From positions 394,270 to 458,269 of the forward strand of contig NZ_VLKW01000002.1 in the NCBI RefSeq assembly GCF_007830495.1: 64,000 bases of DNA, read 5' to 3'. Positions 26,139 to 34,379 of the stretch are shown piece by piece (the stretch's first letter is position 1; each line of letters begins with the position of its first letter). This stretch comes from Pseudoduganella flava. GTDB taxonomy: Bacteria > Pseudomonadota > Gammaproteobacteria > Burkholderiales > Burkholderiaceae_D. Position numbers and translations under genes: made by a program. Below the pieces are notes generated by a model. It was not told where the DNA came from. It made no database searches and saw only the letters and a list, made by a program, of their open reading frames with translations.

Positions 26139-26501
26139 TTATTGACCATTGATGGCTTTGGCCAGCCCGCGCAGCTTCATGTTGATGAAGGTGAGGCTGG
26201 TCTGGAAGTCGGTGGCGTTCTGCGAGAACGCGGCCTGTTCCACGCCGATCTCGACGGTGTTGCCGTCCGTCGTCGGGTGGTAGGGCACGCGGTACAGCGG
26301 GTCGCCGTCCGACAGCAGCGACAGGCCGCCTTCGGCCTCCGACTGGACTTGTGCCATCGACGCGGCGAAGTCCATGTCCTGGGCCTGGTAGCCCGGCGTG
26401 TTTTCGTTGGCGATGTTCGACGCCAGGATGCGGGTCCGTTCCGACCGCAGGTGCAGCGCATCGGCGTGGACGCCGGTCGCTTCTTTGAAATTGATTCCCA
26501 C
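26139..26501 (-). CDS. flgB: FlgB, proximal rod protein
   Basis: 120 residues from a GTG start at 26501, which has GGGAG 8 bases upstream; this gives the normal FlgB beginning (VGINFKEATGVHADALHLRS). RTRILASNIANENTPGYQAQ is the rod signature, and the C-terminus LTFINMKLRGLAKAINGQ is FlgB-like. A much longer reading frame exists upstream but runs through the divergent flgA gene and is a shadow. First gene of the flgB-L operon. Confidence 0.93.
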   Translation of the reverse strand: MGINFKEATGVHADALHLRSERTRILASNIANENTPGYQAQDMDFAASMAQVQSEAEGGLSLLSDGDPLYRVPYHPTTDGNTVEIGVEQAAFSQNATDFQTSLTFINMKLRGLAKAINGQ

Positions 26502-26610
26502 TGTTAATCTCCCTGTGTTTCCTGTCGCCTTACATAGAGGGCTGCCCATGTACAATGACGACCGCCGGAGCTTGTTCCCGGCTGCTGCCATCCATCCAAA
26601 GGTATTGCCC

Positions 26611-27321
26611 ATGCTCAACAAACGCATTGTAACCCGGTTTTTCGCTCTGTTGCTCATCGGAACGACCAAGTTTTCCGTGGCAGCTCCGGTGACGTTGGAC
26701 CAGCTTGTCGCCCAAGTGCAACAGGCCGCGCAGGCGCAGTTGAAAAGGCATGCCGAGCTGGCAAATTGGGTCGAGCCGCAGTTCACGGTCGACGTTGTCC
26801 GTAATACCAGGCCGATCGGCGCATGCAGCCAGGCTCCCAGAGTGGAAGCGCAGGATGTGCGGCAGCCGGGCCGGATGCGCTTCGTGGCAATCTGTCCAGA
26901 CCAGGGTGGCTGGCGTTACGAATTCGTCACGCGTGCCAAGATCTCCGCCAGGGTGGCCGTTGCGGCAACTGACTTGCCTGCAGGGAAAACCCTGTCCGCC
27001 GACGATGTGTCGCTCGAGCGCAACGACATCAGCAATATCCCCGACAGTTTTTCCGATCTGACGGCCGTTCAGGAGATGGCCACGCGCCGCACGATCCGCG
27101 CCGGCGACGTTTTCCGGCCCAATATGCTCGTGGCGCCGACGCTGGTGAAGCGCGGCGACGCGGTGCGCATCGTCGCCAAGCGCGACCAGATCGAGGTCAG
27201 CATGGCCGGCGAAGCGCTCGACCCCGGCAGCAGGGGCGCGACGATCCGCGTCAAGAACGCCAGCGGCGTGACGATCCGCGCCCGGGTGACGGAGCAGGGC
27301 CAGGTGGAACCGGCCGACTAA
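26611..27321 (+). CDS. flgA: FlgA, P-ring assembly chaperone
   Basis: 236 residues, periplasmic, with signal MLNKRIVTRFFALLLIGTTK ending near VAA. The C-terminal half is a SAF domain: VAVAATDLPAGKTLSADDVS, TRRTIRAGDVFRPNMLVAPT and VKRGDAVRIVAKRDQIEVSM. It helps FlgI form the P ring. Divergent from flgB across 109 bases that should hold both promoters. Start chosen at ATG 26611 with AAAGG 9 bases upstream. The next gene on this strand is an unrelated PEP-CTERM gene. Confidence 0.93.
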   Translation: MLNKRIVTRFFALLLIGTTKFSVAAPVTLDQLVAQVQQAAQAQLKRHAELANWVEPQFTVDVVRNTRPIGACSQAPRVEAQDVRQPGRMRFVAICPDQGGWRYEFVTRAKISARVAVAATDLPAGKTLSADDVSLERNDISNIPDSFSDLTAVQEMATRRTIRAGDVFRPNMLVAPTLVKRGDAVRIVAKRDQIEVSMAGEALDPGSRGATIRVKNASGVTIRARVTEQGQVEPAD

Positions 27322-27498
27322 AGGCCGGATTGACTGCTGAGTCAAAGCAACTTTTGTTGGAAAATCAGACACTTATGGCGTGATCAAAACGCTGTCGCGT
27401 TGTGCTCTCCCCAGCTGGGGCCGGCTGCTAAGTTGAATACGCATGCCAAGCCCGGCATGCCGCGCCGGCGAGTCCGGTAATCAATCGGGGAGCACAAC

Positions 27499-28119
27499 AT
27501 GAAAACGCTGTTACAGAGAGTGGCCGCCGTTGCGGCCATGCTGGCCTTTGCGCTGAACGCGTCAGCCGCCATCGGCAGCGCCGGCGCGGCCGACGTCACG
27601 CTGGCGGGCCAGCCCGCGGACGCCTTTGCCTATCAGGATGGGTGGAATCCCCATGCCGGTCCCGGCGGCGACACGAGCGGCTTCGGCACCGCGTTCGACG
27701 GCCTGGGCGCCGGTCCGTTCACGCTGCTGGACCGCTACGACCATACGGATGGCTTCAGCAACACCGGCATGCTGACCTACACCTTCACGGAAACGACCGG
27801 CACGAGCGGCATGTGGTCGGTGACGAACACCAGCGCCACGCAGATGGTCACGCTGGACCTCGTGTTCGCGATCCATGCGGGCAACCAGGGCGGCGCCTGG
27901 CTGTTCGACGATCAAATGATCATGCCGGGCGCAACGCTGACGGGCGACTGGCGGATCCTGTGGACGGTAGGGCAGGGGAATCATCCGGATTTCTCGAACC
28001 TGACGCTGTTCGGTCGCGACATCGCCACGACGCCGGTACCGGAGCCGCAAGCGCCGGCGATGCTGCTGGCCGGGCTGGCGTTGACGGCGCTGGCGCTGCG
28101 CCGCGGGCGGCGGCGCTGA
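27499..28119 (+). CDS. PEP-CTERM sorted secreted protein of unknown function
   Basis: 206 residues. N-terminal signal MKTLLQRVAAVAAMLAFALN (cleaved near ASA), a Gly/Thr/Asp-rich beta-type body, and a C-terminal VPEPQAPAMLLAGLALTALA followed by LRRGRRR. That tail, the Pro-Glu-Pro motif, a hydrophobic helix, and a basic end, is the PEP-CTERM sorting signal read by exosortase in Gram-negative bacteria that make exopolysaccharide. The body (e.g. FTLLDRYDHTDGF, NTSATQMVTLDLVFAIHAGN) has no recognised catalytic motif. It sits between flgA and the flgJ-type glucosaminidase, with no evident link to flagella. The stop is 25 bases from the convergent gene. Confidence 0.8.
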   Translation: MKTLLQRVAAVAAMLAFALNASAAIGSAGAADVTLAGQPADAFAYQDGWNPHAGPGGDTSGFGTAFDGLGAGPFTLLDRYDHTDGFSNTGMLTYTFTETTGTSGMWSVTNTSATQMVTLDLVFAIHAGNQGGAWLFDDQMIMPGATLTGDWRILWTVGQGNHPDFSNLTLFGRDIATTPVPEPQAPAMLLAGLALTALALRRGRRR

Positions 28120-28144
28120 TGGGCAGTGGCGCGCGGGTGGCTGG

Positions 28145-28921
28145 TCAGTAGTCCGTGCGCGCGATCTTCGCGGCCAGTTTCGACAGTTTTTGCGCGTAGG
28201 CCGGGTCGGTTGCGTAACCGCCGCGGGCCAGGCCGGTGGCGAACGCGTGCGCGTCGTTGCCGGCGCCCAGCGCCTTCTGGTAGCGCGGATTGCTGGCCAG
28301 CAGTTCGGCGTAGTCGCGGAACGCAGTGGCCTGGTCCGGGTAGCTGCGGAACTTCTCGACTTTCTTCACCGCCGCGCCGTGTTCGTATTCATGCGTGACG
28401 TTGGCCGCCACGTCGCCCTGCCACTGGCTGCCGGCCTTGATGCCGAAGAGGTTGTTCGAGCTTTCCGTGCCGTTCTTCAAAGGCCGCTGGCCCCAGCCGG
28501 ACTCGAGCGCAGCATGGGCGGCGACGATGTCCGGCGACACGCCCAGCTTTTCGCCCGCTTCCTCGGCGTACGGCCGGATCGATGCGAGGAACTGCTGCTG
28601 GGCGTCGCCATCGACGCCGGCAGCGTCCTCGGGCGCCGTCGTGCCGCCGATCGCGGTGGCCGACAGGCGGGCACGCAGCGCGGCGCCGTCGGCCGTCAGC
28701 GGCGTCGCCGCATCCGGTGCGGTCGTGCCGCCGCCGTTCGCGATGAATGCCGCCACGTCGCTCTGCACCTGGCGGAATGCGGCCGGGAAGCCGGCACCGG
28801 CACCGGCACCGCCGCCGGAGAATTCGGCGGGCAGGGCGGGGCGGGCGGACGTCATGTTCGACACCGTGGCCGCGGTGGCCTGGGTCGGCAGCGTCGAGAA
28901 AGTAAAATCAGGCCGGTTCAT
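28145..28921 (-). CDS. Stand-alone FlgJ-type flagellar beta-N-acetylglucosaminidase
   Basis: 258 residues. The N-terminal third is a low-complexity Ala/Gly/Thr linker. From about residue 100 it is a glucosaminidase (GH73) domain: FLASIRPYAEEAGEKLGVSP, then DIVAAHAALESGWGQR with the catalytic Glu at about 140, NNLFGIKAG and FRSYPDQATAFRDYAELLAS. This is the enzymatic half absent from the flgJ at 19827. It should open the peptidoglycan for the rod. It lacks a Sec signal, as FlgJ does. It overlaps flgN by 14 bases. An alternative ATG lies six codons upstream. Confidence 0.85.
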   Translation of the reverse strand: MNRPDFTFSTLPTQATAATVSNMTSARPALPAEFSGGGAGAGAGFPAAFRQVQSDVAAFIANGGGTTAPDAATPLTADGAALRARLSATAIGGTTAPEDAAGVDGDAQQQFLASIRPYAEEAGEKLGVSPDIVAAHAALESGWGQRPLKNGTESSNNLFGIKAGSQWQGDVAANVTHEYEHGAAVKKVEKFRSYPDQATAFRDYAELLASNPRYQKALGAGNDAHAFATGLARGGYATDPAYAQKLSKLAAKIARTDY

Positions 28922-29345
28922 AGGTCTGGTCTTCGCCATGCAGCACGCGCTGCATGATCGTGTATTGCTCGGCGAGCAGCTCGCCGTTGCGTTTGCCGGC
29001 AGCTTTCGCCGCCAGCACCATCTGTTCCAGCGCCTTCCAGTCCGACTCGACGCGGGTGCGCGATTCGGGACGCAGCAGCGCGAACACGCGCTCGATCGCC
29101 GGCTGCGGCCCCGTCAGGCGCGTGGCCAGTTCCACGCGGCGGGCGCGGCGCGCCTCCAGCGTGTCGACCAGCGTACCGATCGCCGCGGCGATTTCGCCCA
29201 GGCGTTCCTGCTGGTGGTGGATGGCGGCCTGGAATTGCTGGGCCAGCAGGTCCAGCAACGCGCGGTAACCCGCCTGGTCGTCGGCCACGCCTTGCAGGAA
29301 TTGCTTCATGGCGTCCTGGCGCGACATCGCTGCGACAGCATTCAC
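28908..29345 (-). CDS. flgN: FlgN, export chaperone for FlgK/FlgL
   Basis: 145 residues, almost all helical. AAIHHQQERLGEIAAAIGTL and the pattern of long heptads ending AGKRNGELLAEQYTIMQRVL fit FlgN. It starts from GTG 29345 with a G-rich ribosome site, 4 bases after flgM. It binds FlgK and FlgL before secretion. The flgM-flgN pair here is followed by the glucosaminidase. Confidence 0.82.
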   Translation of the reverse strand: MNAVAAMSRQDAMKQFLQGVADDQAGYRALLDLLAQQFQAAIHHQQERLGEIAAAIGTLVDTLEARRARRVELATRLTGPQPAIERVFALLRPESRTRVESDWKALEQMVLAAKAAGKRNGELLAEQYTIMQRVLHGEDQTYEPA

Positions 29346-29349
29346 TTGC

Positions 29350-29616
29350 TCAACCCCCGTGGAAGCGCTGGATCACGCCGGCCAGCTTGCCGGCATTGAA
29401 CGGCAGTTCGCCTTTCGCGAGGGCGTCGCGCAGCATCGCCACTTTCTCGTGATCGAAGTCCGGCAGCTCCTTCATCGCCTGCACGGCGGGCTGGAGCACG
29501 GACGATTGCAGGGCTTCCCGCGCCGCCGGAGCGACAGCCTTCGGTGCCTCGGCCGGGCTGGTCTCGGTCACGGTCTGTACCGCGATCGCGCCCGGGCTTG
29601 AACTGGTAATGCGCAT
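29350..29616 (-). CDS. flgM: FlgM, anti-sigma-28 factor
   Basis: 88 residues (MRITSSSPGAIAVQTVTETS start). The C-terminal half is the FliA-binding region: DFDHEKVAMLRDALAKGELP then FNAGKLAGVIQRFHGG. The N-terminal half is disordered, as in FlgM, which is exported when the hook is finished and so frees FliA. Two starts compete: ATG 29616 (AAGAGG, 7-base spacing) and ATG 29649 (GGAAGG, 8-base spacing, 11 residues more). The first gives the typical family N-terminus. It follows motB closely on the same strand. Confidence 0.9.
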   Translation of the reverse strand: MRITSSSPGAIAVQTVTETSPAEAPKAVAPAAREALQSSVLQPAVQAMKELPDFDHEKVAMLRDALAKGELPFNAGKLAGVIQRFHGG

Positions 29617-29654
29617 ACGTTGGCCTCTTGCCTTGGTTTCAATTGCCATGTCCG

Positions 29655-30644
29655 TTACCTTCCACCCGGCAGCAGCTTGTCGCGCAACTGCCGCAGTTCG
29701 CCTTTGTCTTCGTTCGACTCCGGCAGTTCCGTATCGGCATCCGGACCGAGCGCCTGACGCTCGCCAGGCATGCCGAACATGTTCGCCACGGCGGTCGCCT
29801 GGTTTTTCGTCAGGACCAGCAATTCGATGCGGCGGTTCACGCCTGCCGAGGCATGTTTCGTGTCGAGCGGTGCGCGGTCGGCCATGCCAACCACCTGCAG
29901 GATGCTGTCGGCAGGCATGCTGCCGGCAAGCAGTTGAGCCCGCGCGGACATGGCGCGGTTCGACGACAGGTTCCAGTTCGAGAATGCCGAGTGGCCGGTA
30001 TCCGCATATTGTAACGAATCCGTGTGGCCAACGATCAGCATTTGATTGTTCATGCGCGCAAACAACGGTCCCATCTTGCGCAGCAGCTGCTGGAACTTGC
30101 CCGTCGGGATGGCGCTGCCCCGTACGAACATGCCTTGTCTGTCGGTATCGTGCAACATGACACGCAGACCATACGGCGTCACGATCGATTCCAGGTTGCT
30201 GGAAAGGCCAGCATCCTGGCTCATCTTTTGCAAAGCCTTGGCGAGCAGTTGCAGGTCTTCCTTGGTTTCGTAGCTGACTTTCGACGGCGCCTGTTGCGGG
30301 TTCTGCTTGGTGCTTTGCTCTTCCTTGCCCTGCACGTCGGCATTGCCGGTGCGGGGCATCGGCAGCCGATCGATCAGGCTGCCGCGCGGGCCGCCGATCT
30401 GCTCGGGCATCACGCCCTTGCCCTGGTCGGTACGGTTGCCGTCCGATTCGGTCAGGATCTGCTGCAGGCTTTCGGTATTGCGCGAGGCCATCAGCCACAG
30501 CACGAGGAACAGACACATCAACGCCAGGCAGAAGTCCGCGAACGCCACCTTCCATGCGCCACCGTGCTCGTCATGCGCGTGCTTGCCGCCGCCGCGCTTG
30601 ACGATCGTGGTTTCATGGTGCTTGTCGTTATGCGGCTTTAGCAC
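29655..30644 (-). CDS. motB: MotB (LafU-like) stator protein
   Basis: About 329 residues. The N-terminus is long and His/Lys-rich (GGGKHAHDEHGG), followed by one transmembrane helix, AWKVAFADFCLALMCLFLVL, with the proton-binding Asp inside FADF. A plug/linker follows, then an OmpA-like peptidoglycan-binding domain, with MLIVGHTDSLQYADTGHS, NWNLSSNRAMSARAQLLA and GVNRRIELLVL. GTG 30644 is preferred because GAGGAG is 6 bases upstream; the GTG two codons earlier overlaps that site. It overlaps motA by 17 bases. The cysteine in the helix (FADFCLALMC) is unusual next to typical Met/Thr. Confidence 0.9.
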   Translation of the reverse strand: MLKPHNDKHHETTIVKRGGGKHAHDEHGGAWKVAFADFCLALMCLFLVLWLMASRNTESLQQILTESDGNRTDQGKGVMPEQIGGPRGSLIDRLPMPRTGNADVQGKEEQSTKQNPQQAPSKVSYETKEDLQLLAKALQKMSQDAGLSSNLESIVTPYGLRVMLHDTDRQGMFVRGSAIPTGKFQQLLRKMGPLFARMNNQMLIVGHTDSLQYADTGHSAFSNWNLSSNRAMSARAQLLAGSMPADSILQVVGMADRAPLDTKHASAGVNRRIELLVLTKNQATAVANMFGMPGERQALGPDADTELPESNEDKGELRQLRDKLLPGGR

Positions 30645-31536
30645 GGCCACCTCCTCGGCGATCGTCGCCGCTGTCGCGGCCTTCCATCGCGTTGATCCAG
30701 CTTTCCAGCTGGGCGAAGCTCGGCTTCGTGTTCAGCTGCACGAGGCGGCGGCCCGCGTCGATCGCCAGCAGGGCCGGCTTGCCGGCCACGTGCGTCACCA
30801 GCACGACCTTGACGGATTCCAAGGTCGAGGCTTCCTCGCCGACGAGCTGCTTCATCATGTTCGACAGCGGATCGAGCAGGCCGTAGCACAGGAAGATACC
30901 GATGAAGGTACCGACCATCGCCGCACCGACGTGCTCGGCGATCTCGCCGGACGTCGCGCCTTCGCCGACGCTGCCCATCGTGATCACGATGCCCAGCACG
31001 GCCGCCAGAATACCGAAGCCCGGCATCGCCTCGCCGATCTTGTTCAGCGACTTCGCCGGCTGCGTCAGCTCTTCGTGGATCAGTTCCAGTTCCTGGTCCA
31101 GCACGCCTTCGAGCTCGTGGGCGTTGATCTTGCCCATTGCCATCAGGCGGAAGTTGTCGACGATGAACGCCAGCAGCTTCGGCTCTTCCAGCACCAGCGG
31201 GTAGCGCTGGAAGATCGGGCTGTCCTTCGGTGCCTCGACGTGCGCGTCCAGCGCCTTCAGGCCGCCGGCCGCCAGTTGCAGCAGCTCGTACATCAACAGC
31301 AGCAGCTGGCGCTGGAATTCCGAATCGTACTTCTTGCGGATGATGATTTTCTTCAGCTGGTGGGCCAGCTCGTGCAGCACGTGGCCGGGATTGCCCAGCA
31401 CCAGCGCGCCGGTGCCGGCGCCCGCGATGACGAGCAGCTCGATCGGCTGCCAGATCGCGTGGAAGGCGCCGCCCATCAGCGTGTAGCCGCCGAAGACGCT
31501 GCCGAGAATGATGAGAATGCCGATAATTTGCTGCAT
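30628..31536 (-). CDS. motA: MotA (LafT-like) stator protein
   Basis: 302 residues with four membrane segments. MQQIIGILIILGSVFGGYTL, then a cytoplasmic loop with QPAKSLNKIGEAMPGFGIL, and TSGEIAEHVGAAMVGTFIGI are the MotA signature, including the family's Pro residue in PGFG. With MotB it forms the proton-driven stator. A dedicated motAB directly after fliA is the arrangement of lafS-lafT-lafU. The tail is Gly/Asp/Arg-rich. Confidence 0.94.
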   Translation of the reverse strand: MQQIIGILIILGSVFGGYTLMGGAFHAIWQPIELLVIAGAGTGALVLGNPGHVLHELAHQLKKIIIRKKYDSEFQRQLLLLMYELLQLAAGGLKALDAHVEAPKDSPIFQRYPLVLEEPKLLAFIVDNFRLMAMGKINAHELEGVLDQELELIHEELTQPAKSLNKIGEAMPGFGILAAVLGIVITMGSVGEGATSGEIAEHVGAAMVGTFIGIFLCYGLLDPLSNMMKQLVGEEASTLESVKVVLVTHVAGKPALLAIDAGRRLVQLNTKPSFAQLESWINAMEGRDSGDDRRGGGRAKAA

Positions 31537-31567
31537 GGTGTAATCCTCTTCTTATGTGCCGGGCGCT

Positions 31568-32344
31568 TCAGGCCTGCAGCACGGCTTTCATCTTGTTCAG
31601 CGCTGCCTTGTTCAACTGGCACACGCGTGCATCCGTCAGGTCCAGCACGGCGGCGATTTCCTTGTAGCTGAGCTCGAACTCGTAGTACATTTGCACCACG
31701 CGCTGCTCACGTTCGTTGAGGCCGTTCAGCGCCTGTTCCAGCGAACGCCGGACCATAAGCTGCTCTTCCGGGCTCGGTGCGCTGCCGGCGCTGCCGTCGG
31801 CCGCGCCTTCCTGCAGCAGGTCGTCGAAGCTGGCCAGTACCTCGGCGTTCTCGTCCAGCTGGTAGGCCATGTATTCGTCGGCCGTGATGCCGAGGCCGGC
31901 GATCGCTTCCTGTTCGGTCGGCTCGCGGCCCAGCTTGCGCGTCAGCGCACGCACGCCGTCGCGCAGCTTGTGGCTCTGCTGGCGCACGGCCCGCGGGCGC
32001 CAGTCCTGGCGGCGCAGCTCGTCCAGGATCGCGCCGCGCACGCGCAGGCTCGCATAGCTGCCGAACGCGGCGTCCGGCTCGCCGTAGCGGCGCAGCGCTT
32101 CGAGCAAACCCATCAGGCCGATCTGTTCCATGTCCTCGCGGTCGATCGCACCGCCGACCTGCGAGTTCAGCTGACGCACGATGCGCTTGACCAGCGGCGC
32201 GTACGCGAGCAGGTGCTTCTGCTCGGCCGCCGGCGACAGCGCCGGGGCTGCCGCGTTGCGGCCCTCGCCATAGCTTTCGCCATAGCTGTCGGCATAGCCG
32301 CCGCCGTAGGTCTCGGCGTGGATTTCCGTTTCTACATAAGCCAT
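31568..32344 (-). CDS. fliA: FliA, sigma-28 (flagellar) sigma factor
   Basis: 258 residues. Core: HLLAYAPLVKRIVRQLNSQV (region 1.2/2), DMEQIGLMGLLEALRRYG and SYASLRVRGAILDELRRQDW (region 2), and LNGLNEREQRVVQMYYEFEL with YKEIAAVLDLTDARVCQLNK (region 4). It directs flagellin, hook-associated and stator genes and is held by FlgM until the hook is done. ATG 32344 has AAGGG 6 bases upstream; the N-terminal 35 residues are a Gly/Tyr/Glu-rich extension not typical of FliA. It lies 20 bases after fliL, next to motAB, as in laf clusters. Confidence 0.94.
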   Translation of the reverse strand: MAYVETEIHAETYGGGYADSYGESYGEGRNAAAPALSPAAEQKHLLAYAPLVKRIVRQLNSQVGGAIDREDMEQIGLMGLLEALRRYGEPDAAFGSYASLRVRGAILDELRRQDWRPRAVRQQSHKLRDGVRALTRKLGREPTEQEAIAGLGITADEYMAYQLDENAEVLASFDDLLQEGAADGSAGSAPSPEEQLMVRRSLEQALNGLNEREQRVVQMYYEFELSYKEIAAVLDLTDARVCQLNKAALNKMKAVLQA

Positions 32345-32363
32345 GTTCGCCCTTTCGCGCACA

Positions 32364-32870
32364 TCACTCGATGATCAGCTTGCCGATCATGACTTCCTTG
32401 AACGGCTTCTCGCGCGAATCCTTTTCGTACTCTTCCTCGAACGCCTTGTTCAGCGCCTCGGCGAACTCGTCGATGCTCATCGACTGGGCCTTGTCCATCT
32501 GCAGGGCCGACAGCGTGCGCACGGCAACGCTGCGCAGGAGCGGCAGGTGTTCCTTCGCTTCCTTTTCCTGCTTGACGGGCGCGGCGACGACGAGGTCGGC
32601 CGACAGGTAGTGCGGCAGCGTCTCGTTCGGACCGCGGCGCAGCATCACGATCACTTTGTCGACCGTCAGGTACTTGACGGGCTCGGCGGCGGCTTCCTCG
32701 CTGTCCTTCTTCTTTTTCTTGGCCTTGTCGTCCTTGCCGCCCTTGCCATCCTTGTGCTCGGACTCGGCCGCGTCGCCCTTCGGCGCGGCGAAGTACCACG
32801 CGGCGGCGCCCGCGCCACCGGCGCAGACCAGCGCCACGGCGGCGATGATGATGATCAGCTTCTTGTTCAT
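32364..32870 (-). CDS. fliL: FliL, flagellar basal body-associated stator factor
   Basis: 168 residues. One transmembrane helix at the start (LIIIIAAVALVCAGGAGAAA), then a strongly charged Lys/Asp linker (KDGKGGKDDKAKKKKKDSEE), and a periplasmic domain ending in EKPFKEVMIGKLIIE, the usual FliL C-terminal pattern. It supports MotAB function. The Lys-rich linker is unusually long for FliL. It sits 8 bases after fliK and 20 bases before fliA. Confidence 0.88.
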   Translation of the reverse strand: MNKKLIIIIAAVALVCAGGAGAAAWYFAAPKGDAAESEHKDGKGGKDDKAKKKKKDSEEAAAEPVKYLTVDKVIVMLRRGPNETLPHYLSADLVVAAPVKQEKEAKEHLPLLRSVAVRTLSALQMDKAQSMSIDEFAEALNKAFEEEYEKDSREKPFKEVMIGKLIIE

Positions 32871-32877
32871 TTACCTG

Positions 32878-34071
32878 TTACTCCCGCAGCATCGCGAAGG
32901 TGGTGGAGGGTTCGTCGTCGCCCAGCGCGCGGCCCGGGGTCCGCTGCTGCTGTTCGCGCTCCTGCTGGCGGCCGCGGCCTTCGCTGTCTGCCAGCGAACG
33001 GGACGATGCTTGCGACACCGTCACGGCCACGTCGCCGTATTGGCGTTGCGACAGGTCCTGCCGCATCGAGTCGCCGACGGCGTTCAGCTGGCGGACCACC
33101 TCGCCATGGGTGGCCGACAGGCTCACCTGCAAACTGCCCGCGCTCTGGCGAATCGAAATCTCGATACTGCCCAGGTTCGGCGGGTCCAGACGGATTACGG
33201 CGTGGTCGCTGTTTTTCTGAAGGGTCAGTTGCAAACGATCGCCCAGCGCGGCGCGCAGCGGCTGCTGCCATTGCTCGGCCGAGCCCGCCAGCTTGACGGT
33301 CTCGGCGGCCACGGTGCTCGTACCGGCCGCGGCCGGCGCGGCAGCGGCCATCACACCGCGGAACGTCGTCTGGTCGCCTTGTTGGCCGGATTGGGACTGG
33401 CTGTCGGTGCCGGACTGGGCGTTGCCATCCTGCGCGGCCGTAACGGCTGCGCTCGTGGCGGCGGCCATGGCGGCGGGCGTGCCGCTGCCCGACGTGGCCG
33501 GCGTGGTCTGCCGTTCGGTAGCGGGCTGTGCCGTTGCGGCAATCGCGTCTTTCGCAGCGGGCAGGGCGGTTTGCATCAGGCGCGCGGCGGCCGGCGTGCT
33601 CGCCAGCGTGGTCGCGGCGGTGATCGCATCGGCGGCGGCCTGGCGGGCCTGCTCGGCACTGGCGGCCAGCAGCGTGGCCGGGCGCGCCTGACCCGCCGTC
33701 GCGTCGACGCGCTGAGCGCCGTCGGCGATCGGCATGGCCGCGGCTTGCGCCTGCACCTGCGGTTGCATTGCCGGCATCATCGCCGGATTCAGCACGGGCA
33801 GCATCGCGGCCAGCGTGGCGTCGGCCGGCAGCGGCTGCGCTTCGGTATCGCCGTCGGCCGGCGTAGCGGGGGTGTCGCCGGTGGCCGGTGCGGCTGCGAC
33901 AGGCAGCGCAAGGCCGGCCAGGTCCAGCATCTGGGCGAACAGCGCGGGCAGGCCCGCGGCGTCAGCCTGGCCTTCCGTACCGGCGGGAACGGCACCGCCG
34001 ACGGCGGCGCCAGGCAGCGTGGGATCCGCTGCGGCCGCGCCACCCGGCGCGGAGGGGGTAATCATCATCAT
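32878..34071 (-). CDS. fliK: FliK, hook-length control protein
   Basis: 397 residues. The N-terminal two thirds are Ala/Pro/Thr/Gln-rich and poorly conserved, as expected of the molecular ruler. The C-terminal domain carries LRAALGDRLQLTLQKNSDHA, then VIRLDPPNLGSIEISIRQS, the FliK_C signature (L-x-P-x-x-L-G-x-I/V-E-I). It measures the hook and switches FlhB specificity. The ATG overlaps the fliT stop. Confidence 0.9.
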   Translation of the reverse strand: MMMITPSAPGGAAAADPTLPGAAVGGAVPAGTEGQADAAGLPALFAQMLDLAGLALPVAAAPATGDTPATPADGDTEAQPLPADATLAAMLPVLNPAMMPAMQPQVQAQAAAMPIADGAQRVDATAGQARPATLLAASAEQARQAAADAITAATTLASTPAAARLMQTALPAAKDAIAATAQPATERQTTPATSGSGTPAAMAAATSAAVTAAQDGNAQSGTDSQSQSGQQGDQTTFRGVMAAAAPAAAGTSTVAAETVKLAGSAEQWQQPLRAALGDRLQLTLQKNSDHAVIRLDPPNLGSIEISIRQSAGSLQVSLSATHGEVVRQLNAVGDSMRQDLSQRQYGDVAVTVSQASSRSLADSEGRGRQQEREQQQRTPGRALGDDEPSTTFAMLRE

Positions 34072-34379
34072 GCTTGGGTTCCGGCAAGGTCGTTGTCGAG
34101 GGCATAGGCAAGCCAGCCCTCTTTATTCATATTCATCTGTTGCAGGTGCTTGCCCAGTTCGGTGCTGGCCGCTCCGACCCGCAGCACGGCTTCTCGGTGC
34201 TGCTGGCGCAGGGCGGCGAGCGCCGCCCGTTCGGCCGGCGTCCACTTGCCCTGGGCGGCCATGGCCGGCAAAGAGGACGCCATCAAGGTGTTTTGCGCCG
34301 CCAGCGCCTTCCAGTCGGAAGCGGCGGTGGCGGCGGCGATGCGCTGCGCCATGCGCAGCAGCTGTTGTTGCCTATCCAT
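34068..34379 (-). CDS. fliT: FliT, flagellar chaperone
   Basis: 103 residues, helical: QLLRMAQRIAAATAASDWKA, then AERAALAALRQQHREAVLRV and a C-terminal GKHLQQMNMNKEGWLAYALD. Size, composition and position after fliS match FliT, a chaperone for FliD. It overlaps fliS by 8 bases and fliK by 4, so all four are probably translated together. Identification is mainly from context and shape. Confidence 0.72.
   Translation of the reverse strand: MDRQQQLLRMAQRIAAATAASDWKALAAQNTLMASSLPAMAAQGKWTPAERAALAALRQQHREAVLRVGAASTELGKHLQQMNMNKEGWLAYALDNDLAGTQA

Noticed and set aside
27430-27460. Short inverted repeat GCATGCC-N6-GGCATGC upstream of the PEP-CTERM gene
   Set aside because: Seven-base arms in GC-rich DNA are too short to claim a function.
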